From NCBI RefSeq assembly GCF_029869215.1, contig NZ_JARWPM010000203.1, forward strand, positions 1 through 37,753: DNA of 37,753 nt, given 5' to 3'. Positions 34,065 to 37,753 of the stretch are shown here, piece after piece; the first letter of the stretch is position 1, and every line of letters begins with the position of its first letter. This DNA is from Nocardia carnea (GTDB taxonomy: Bacteria > Actinomycetota > Actinomycetes > Mycobacteriales > Mycobacteriaceae). The position numbers were made by a program, and so were the translations under genes. The notes beneath the pieces were generated by a model, which did no database searches, was not told the DNA's origin, and was given only the letters and a program-made list of their open reading frames with translations.

Positions 34065-35021
34065 ATGGCGAACAACGCAACGGTGCGCACCGCCGATCAG
34101 TCCGCCGATCCCCGGATCCGGCCGGAAGTCCTGCGTGAATTCCGTAAACACTCCGGTAGCGTCCTGGCCGGTGTCTTCGCCGGTGCGGCGTTCGACCAGG
34201 TGGCCCTGGTGCCGGTGGCGGCGGCGGTGGACCGCACCGGCCGGTTCGAGGCCAACTTCGCCGACCGCGGGGTCCGCAGCGGCGCGTCGGCGATGATCGC
34301 CCTGTGGGGTGATTCCGACGACCGCCGCGCCGAGGCCGAATGGCTCAAACTGCGGCATCGCGATGTGCGCGGCGCGGGCACCGCGGACTTCGGGGAGGTG
34401 AAATACAGTGCGCTGAACCCGGTCACCTGGAAGTGGATCGCGGTGAGCGGTATTTTCGTCGTCCTCAACACCTTCACCTACTGCACGGGTACGGAATTGC
34501 GGCCGGAGGAGGAGGAAGCCGCGTACCAGATGCTGCGCGAGGCGTTCGCCGATCTCGAACTACCCAGCGCGGCAGGCAAACTCCCGGCGGATCTCGCCGA
34601 GGCGCGCCGGTACTACGACACCATGGCCACCGAGGAACTGCAGTCCAATCCGTTCCTCGTGGAGAAGTTCGCCGCGCTCACGAAACTACCGCTGCCCACT
34701 CTCGGCCTGCCGCCGTTGGCGCGGCGCGCGCTGACCCCGATGTGGCTGGTGGTGCGGCCGGTCGCGGGCCATGTCATCCAGGTGTGCTCATCCAAGGCGA
34801 TGCATCCGCGGGTGCAGGAGCTGACCGGGTTCGAGCTGAAACCGCGCCACGATCAGGAATTCGCGCTCTATGTCCGGTTATTGCAGTGGGCTTGGCGTAA
34901 TCTGCCCGACCGCCTGCTGCTGCAGCCGTTGGCCTACAACCGGTTCCAGTACGAGAAGATGATCCGCGCCTTCCGTGGTTTCGGGCTGGAATCCTTCGCG
35001 GTGCCCGAGGACCGGCGCTGA
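34065..35021 (+). CDS. DUF2236/MpaB-type protein (copy 2, divergent motif residues)
   Basis: A 318-aa protein matching the DUF2236 layout less well than its neighbours. The core LRHRDVRGAGTADFGEVKYS (His98, Arg102-Gly103) followed by ALNPVTWKWIAVSGIF aligns with the other two copies. However, the early family histidine (AHP motif) is replaced: this copy reads AFDQVALVPVAAAVD. The W-V-x-A-T motif is WIAVS. The late part (HPRVQELTGFELKPRHDQEF) contains further His residues. It could be an altered enzyme or a non-catalytic partner of copy 3. It is first in a two-gene operon under the shared operator and lies 17 bp before copy 3. Confidence 0.68.
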   Translation: MANNATVRTADQSADPRIRPEVLREFRKHSGSVLAGVFAGAAFDQVALVPVAAAVDRTGRFEANFADRGVRSGASAMIALWGDSDDRRAEAEWLKLRHRDVRGAGTADFGEVKYSALNPVTWKWIAVSGIFVVLNTFTYCTGTELRPEEEEAAYQMLREAFADLELPSAAGKLPADLAEARRYYDTMATEELQSNPFLVEKFAALTKLPLPTLGLPPLARRALTPMWLVVRPVAGHVIQVCSSKAMHPRVQELTGFELKPRHDQEFALYVRLLQWAWRNLPDRLLLQPLAYNRFQYEKMIRAFRGFGLESFAVPEDRR

Positions 35022-35038
35022 CACGCGCGGGAGCAGCC

Positions 35039-35917
35039 ATGACAGAGATCGAGGACGGGCGGGCCGGCGCCGGGCTGCGCCCGTGGGGCCCGGATTCGCT
35101 GAGCCGCCGCCGGGGGATGAGCTGGAAAACCGCGCTGACGAGCCGCGCGGTGCTACTGCTGCAGGTCGCCCACCCGGTTGTCGGCGCAGGTGTCGCCGAC
35201 CATTCGGAGTTCCTCGCCGACCGCTGGGCCCGGATCCGCTCCACCGCCGCCTCGGCCCGCCGGTTCAGCGGGCTCGCCGGACCGGAGGCCGCGATCGACG
35301 AGGGGCAACGGCTGCGCCGGGTGCATCGTGATATCCGGGGCGTCGATGCCCTCGGGCGGAAATATCACGCCCTCGACGCCAACGCCTATCTGTGGGTCGC
35401 CGCGACCGGGTACTGGGCGAGCACGGTCGTGCGCCGGGTACACGGCCAGGAGTTCGACGACGCGACCGAGGCTGCTCTGTACACGGAATGGACCGATCAA
35501 GCGCGGGTGCTGCGCATCCCCGAGCGGGTGATCCCGCGTGACCGCGCCGCCTTCCGGACCTATTTCGACAACACCGTCACCTCGGTGCTGGAACGTAACA
35601 GCACCACCGATCTGCTCATCGAACTCGACCGCCACCCCATGCCGACCCCGCCGGAACTGCGCCTGCCGCAGTGGGTGTGGAATATCCCGGCCTATCCGGT
35701 GGCCGCGCTCCTGCGGCTGAGTACCGCGGGATACCTGCCGCCGGTACTGCGTCCGCGGCTGGGTATCGAGTGGTCGGCCGAACGCGCCCGCCGGTTCGAT
35801 CGGCTGGTGCGGGCGGCCGACCTGCTCGACGCTGTGCTGCCGGCCCGGATCCGCTACCCCTTGTCCGCGCGGTCCGCCGCCACGACCGGCTGTCCGGAGG
35901 GTGGTACGGCGCCCTGA
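35039..35917 (+). CDS. DUF2236/MpaB-type putative haem oxygenase (copy 3, canonical)
   Basis: A 292-aa protein with the most typical family sequence of the three. LLLQVAHPVVGAGVADHSEF (His45, His55) is the N-terminal signature. RLRRVHRDIRGVDALGRKYH (His96) then ALDANAYLWVAATGYW form the core. RVLRIPERVIPRDRAAFRTYF is the middle-helix region and GIEWSAERARRFDRL the late one. By analogy with Lcp and MpaB it may bind haem b and act on a hydrophobic substrate; this is inference. Starts 17 bp after copy 2 and is presumably co-transcribed. Convergent with the deacylase gene, 46 bp away. Confidence 0.8.
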   Translation: MTEIEDGRAGAGLRPWGPDSLSRRRGMSWKTALTSRAVLLLQVAHPVVGAGVADHSEFLADRWARIRSTAASARRFSGLAGPEAAIDEGQRLRRVHRDIRGVDALGRKYHALDANAYLWVAATGYWASTVVRRVHGQEFDDATEAALYTEWTDQARVLRIPERVIPRDRAAFRTYFDNTVTSVLERNSTTDLLIELDRHPMPTPPELRLPQWVWNIPAYPVAALLRLSTAGYLPPVLRPRLGIEWSAERARRFDRLVRAADLLDAVLPARIRYPLSARSAATTGCPEGGTAP

Positions 35918-35963
35918 CCTGCGGCTGATAACTTCGGCCGCGTTCGGGCCCGGCTGCGGATGC

Positions 35964-37706
35964 TCAGTGCTGCGCCCGCAGGAACCGGCCGGTGCGTTCG
36001 GTGCCGAGGACGGGATCGGCGATCCCGTCGCCGAAGACGAAGCGGCCTCCGATGTATACAGCGGTAACCGCCGCATCGTTGCGGTTGACCATCCGCGGCA
36101 GGTTCCCGTATTGGGCGACCGGGCTCTCGGCGTAGGCGTCGAGGGATTCGTCCAGACCGGCCGGGTCCACGATCACCAGATCGGCGCGGTCGCCCTCGCG
36201 TAGATGCCCGGCGTCGATGCCGTACCACTCGGCGAGTTCACCGGTGAGCCGGTGCACCGCCCGCTCCAGCGGGATCACCGGCGTACCGGCCTGTTCGGCG
36301 TGGTACATGCGGCGCAGGAAGCGGAGCCCGAAATTGTAGAAGGCCATATTCCGCAGATGCGCACCCGCGTCGGAGAACCCCAGCTGGATACCGGGATGGG
36401 CCGCGAAGCGATCCAGGATCTCCGGCCGGTGGTTGGAGATCGTGGTGCGCCAGCGCAGTTTCGTGCCGTGCTCGAGGACCAGATCGAGGAAGGCATCCAC
36501 CGGGTGGACCCCGCCTCGATCGACCCCCACCTGACCGAAGGTTTTCCCGATCACCGCCGCGTCCGGGCAGTCGACGATCTCGGCGTCGAAGAAATCGCGA
36601 TGCCAGACGCGCAGCCCGAATTTCGCGTCGTAGTCCTTGCGGAACCGGCGGCGGTACCCCTCGTCGGCGAGCAGCGCGTCGCGTTCCACCCGGTCGGCCA
36701 GGTGCAGCGCGGCCGCGCCGGATCCGAACTCCTCGAAGATCACCAGGTCGATACCGTCGGCGTACACCTCGAACGGCACCGGCAGATGCTGCCAGCGGAA
36801 ATCCCCGCCCAGCGCGTTGACCAGGCGGGCCAGCGATCCGATGAGGACCACCGCGAACGGGTTGGCCTTGATATCGGCGGCCGAGAGCAAGGTGGTTTTC
36901 AGCCGTTTACGCCCGATACCGAGACTGCTGAAGATCATCGCGCCGAGGCTGCGCGGGGAGGTGATATCCGGGCCGCCCTGCAGGATCCGCCCGCGCCGGC
37001 GCAGGATCGCGTTGAGCCGGCGGCGTTCGCGGCCCTTGGCGTAGGTGGAGGGCAGGGTGCGCGACCGGCAGGTTTCGCCGTCGACCTTGTCGAACAGCAG
37101 TTGCTGCGCCGACATACCGACGAATCCGGCATCGAGCGCCTCGCGGAGGGCCGTTTCCATCCCCGCCAGTTCGGCCCGGGTGGGCCGCACATCCTTGCGG
37201 GTGGCCCGGTCCAGGCCCATCAGCGCGGCCCGGATATCGGAATGTCCCAGCAGCGCTGCGATATTCGGGCCCAGCGGGAGCTGTTCGAGCGCTGTGATGT
37301 ACTCGTGTGCCGAATTCCAGGTCTTGGTGTCGTCGAGGGTGTCGATGACGTGGCCGCGGGGAATGGCCTCCACCCGGCCGAAGATATCGCCCGCGCCGGT
37401 GGGGTCGATATGAACCGTGGACAGCGAACACGACCCGAGCAGGACGGTGGTGATTCCGTGCCGCACCGATTCCGACAGCGACGGTGTTTTCAGCACCTCG
37501 ATGTCGTAATGGGTATGGATATCGATCATCCCCGGCAGCACCCATTTGCCCCGGGCGTCGACCACATCCGGGCAGCCGGTCTCGTCGAGCGGCGTCGCCG
37601 AAACGGTGACGACCCGGTCGCCGCGCAGCCCCAGATGCCGGATGGCCGAGGGCGCCCCGGTCCCGTCGAACCAGCGGCCGCCTGTGATGATCGTGTCGAA
37701 GCTCAC
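35964..37706 (-). CDS. N-acyl-D-amino-acid deacylase-type amidohydrolase
   Basis: A 580-aa metal-dependent hydrolase of the D-aminoacylase branch. MSFDTIITGGRWFDGTG opens the small beta domain. LPGMIDIHTHYDIE supplies His64 and His66, GSCSLS carries Cys93 (metal-bridging Cys of D-aminoacylases), then LLGHSDIRAAL. The barrel ends with GFSDAGAHLRNMAFYNF, whose Asp is the catalytic one. The protein is about 100 residues longer than classical D-aminoacylase, with an Arg-rich insert after LPSTYAKGRERRRL. The true substrate is uncertain. GTG 37706 is chosen over GTG 37727: MSFDT is the usual family start, and a promoter fits leaderless initiation there. Confidence 0.85.
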   Translation of the reverse strand: MSFDTIITGGRWFDGTGAPSAIRHLGLRGDRVVTVSATPLDETGCPDVVDARGKWVLPGMIDIHTHYDIEVLKTPSLSESVRHGITTVLLGSCSLSTVHIDPTGAGDIFGRVEAIPRGHVIDTLDDTKTWNSAHEYITALEQLPLGPNIAALLGHSDIRAALMGLDRATRKDVRPTRAELAGMETALREALDAGFVGMSAQQLLFDKVDGETCRSRTLPSTYAKGRERRRLNAILRRRGRILQGGPDITSPRSLGAMIFSSLGIGRKRLKTTLLSAADIKANPFAVVLIGSLARLVNALGGDFRWQHLPVPFEVYADGIDLVIFEEFGSGAAALHLADRVERDALLADEGYRRRFRKDYDAKFGLRVWHRDFFDAEIVDCPDAAVIGKTFGQVGVDRGGVHPVDAFLDLVLEHGTKLRWRTTISNHRPEILDRFAAHPGIQLGFSDAGAHLRNMAFYNFGLRFLRRMYHAEQAGTPVIPLERAVHRLTGELAEWYGIDAGHLREGDRADLVIVDPAGLDESLDAYAESPVAQYGNLPRMVNRNDAAVTAVYIGGRFVFGDGIADPVLGTERTGRFLRAQH

Positions 37707-37712
37707 ATCCCC

Positions 37713-37741
37713 ATTGCAACTGGTCACCTGACCGGAGTCAA
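37713..37741 (-). promoter_or_regulatory. Promoter of the deacylase gene, leaderless
   Basis: On the minus strand TTGACT (37741-37736), a 17-bp spacer, TGCAAT (37718-37713), then six bases to GTG 37706. This is the only leaderless candidate in the window with a near-consensus -35 box. Confidence 0.5.
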
Positions 37742-37753
37742 GGGTCGGTGGTG

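Overview
The window is high-GC actinobacterial DNA. The gene families point to the Nocardia/Rhodococcus/Mycobacterium group (Mycobacteriales): a complete yrbE-mce lipid-transport operon, mutA-mutB-meaB, a GlgE maltosyltransferase fragment, an NfeD/SPFH pair and several MpaB-type (DUF2236) proteins. Nocardia is my best guess, but no marker gene proves the genus. Nearly all of the window is coding. Genes mostly overlap or abut, and many starts look leaderless.

Left third (1-13.4 kb). The N-terminal part of glgE leaves the left edge on the minus strand. It runs into a 29-G homopolymer that probably marks damaged or misassembled sequence. An nfeD-SPFH membrane pair follows, then a translationally coupled three-gene set: a Tat/lipoprotein solute-binding protein, a permease carrying both MalF-like and MalG-like halves in one chain, and a two-TM protein with a TPR-like C-terminus. 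No ABC ATPase is present. A TVP38-type membrane protein (minus strand) precedes mutA-mutB-meaB, which make both subunits of adenosylcobalamin-dependent methylmalonyl-CoA mutase and its G-protein chaperone. This links propionyl-CoA, as from odd-chain or sterol breakdown, to succinyl-CoA.

Middle (13.4-23 kb). A series of single metabolic genes: an amidohydrolase-2 protein and a nucleoside hydrolase (minus strand), a stand-alone MHYT sensor-like membrane protein, a 76-aa unknown, a sirtuin, a YjbQ-family protein, a Gfo/Idh/MocA oxidoreductase, a GNAT acetyltransferase and a molybdopterin oxidoreductase.

Right third (23-37.7 kb). A compact mce operon (yrbEA, yrbEB, mceA-F, one Mce-associated membrane protein) is followed by a DUF2236 protein on the same strand. 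A convergent TetR regulator comes next, then a divergent pair of further DUF2236 proteins, and finally a convergent D-aminoacylase-type amidohydrolase. The best unexplained signal is one inverted repeat, TGATAGTCTG-N11-ACTATCA, found twice: over the presumed promoter of the mce operon and over the promoter of the divergent DUF2236 pair next to tetR. In both copies the arms fall where the -35 and -10 boxes would be. This suggests one regulon in which the local TetR protein represses both Mce import and the DUF2236 putative haem oxygenases. The other candidate novel system is the ATPase-less solute-binding protein/fused permease/TPR operon. All function calls come from recognising sequence motifs by eye; no searches were run.
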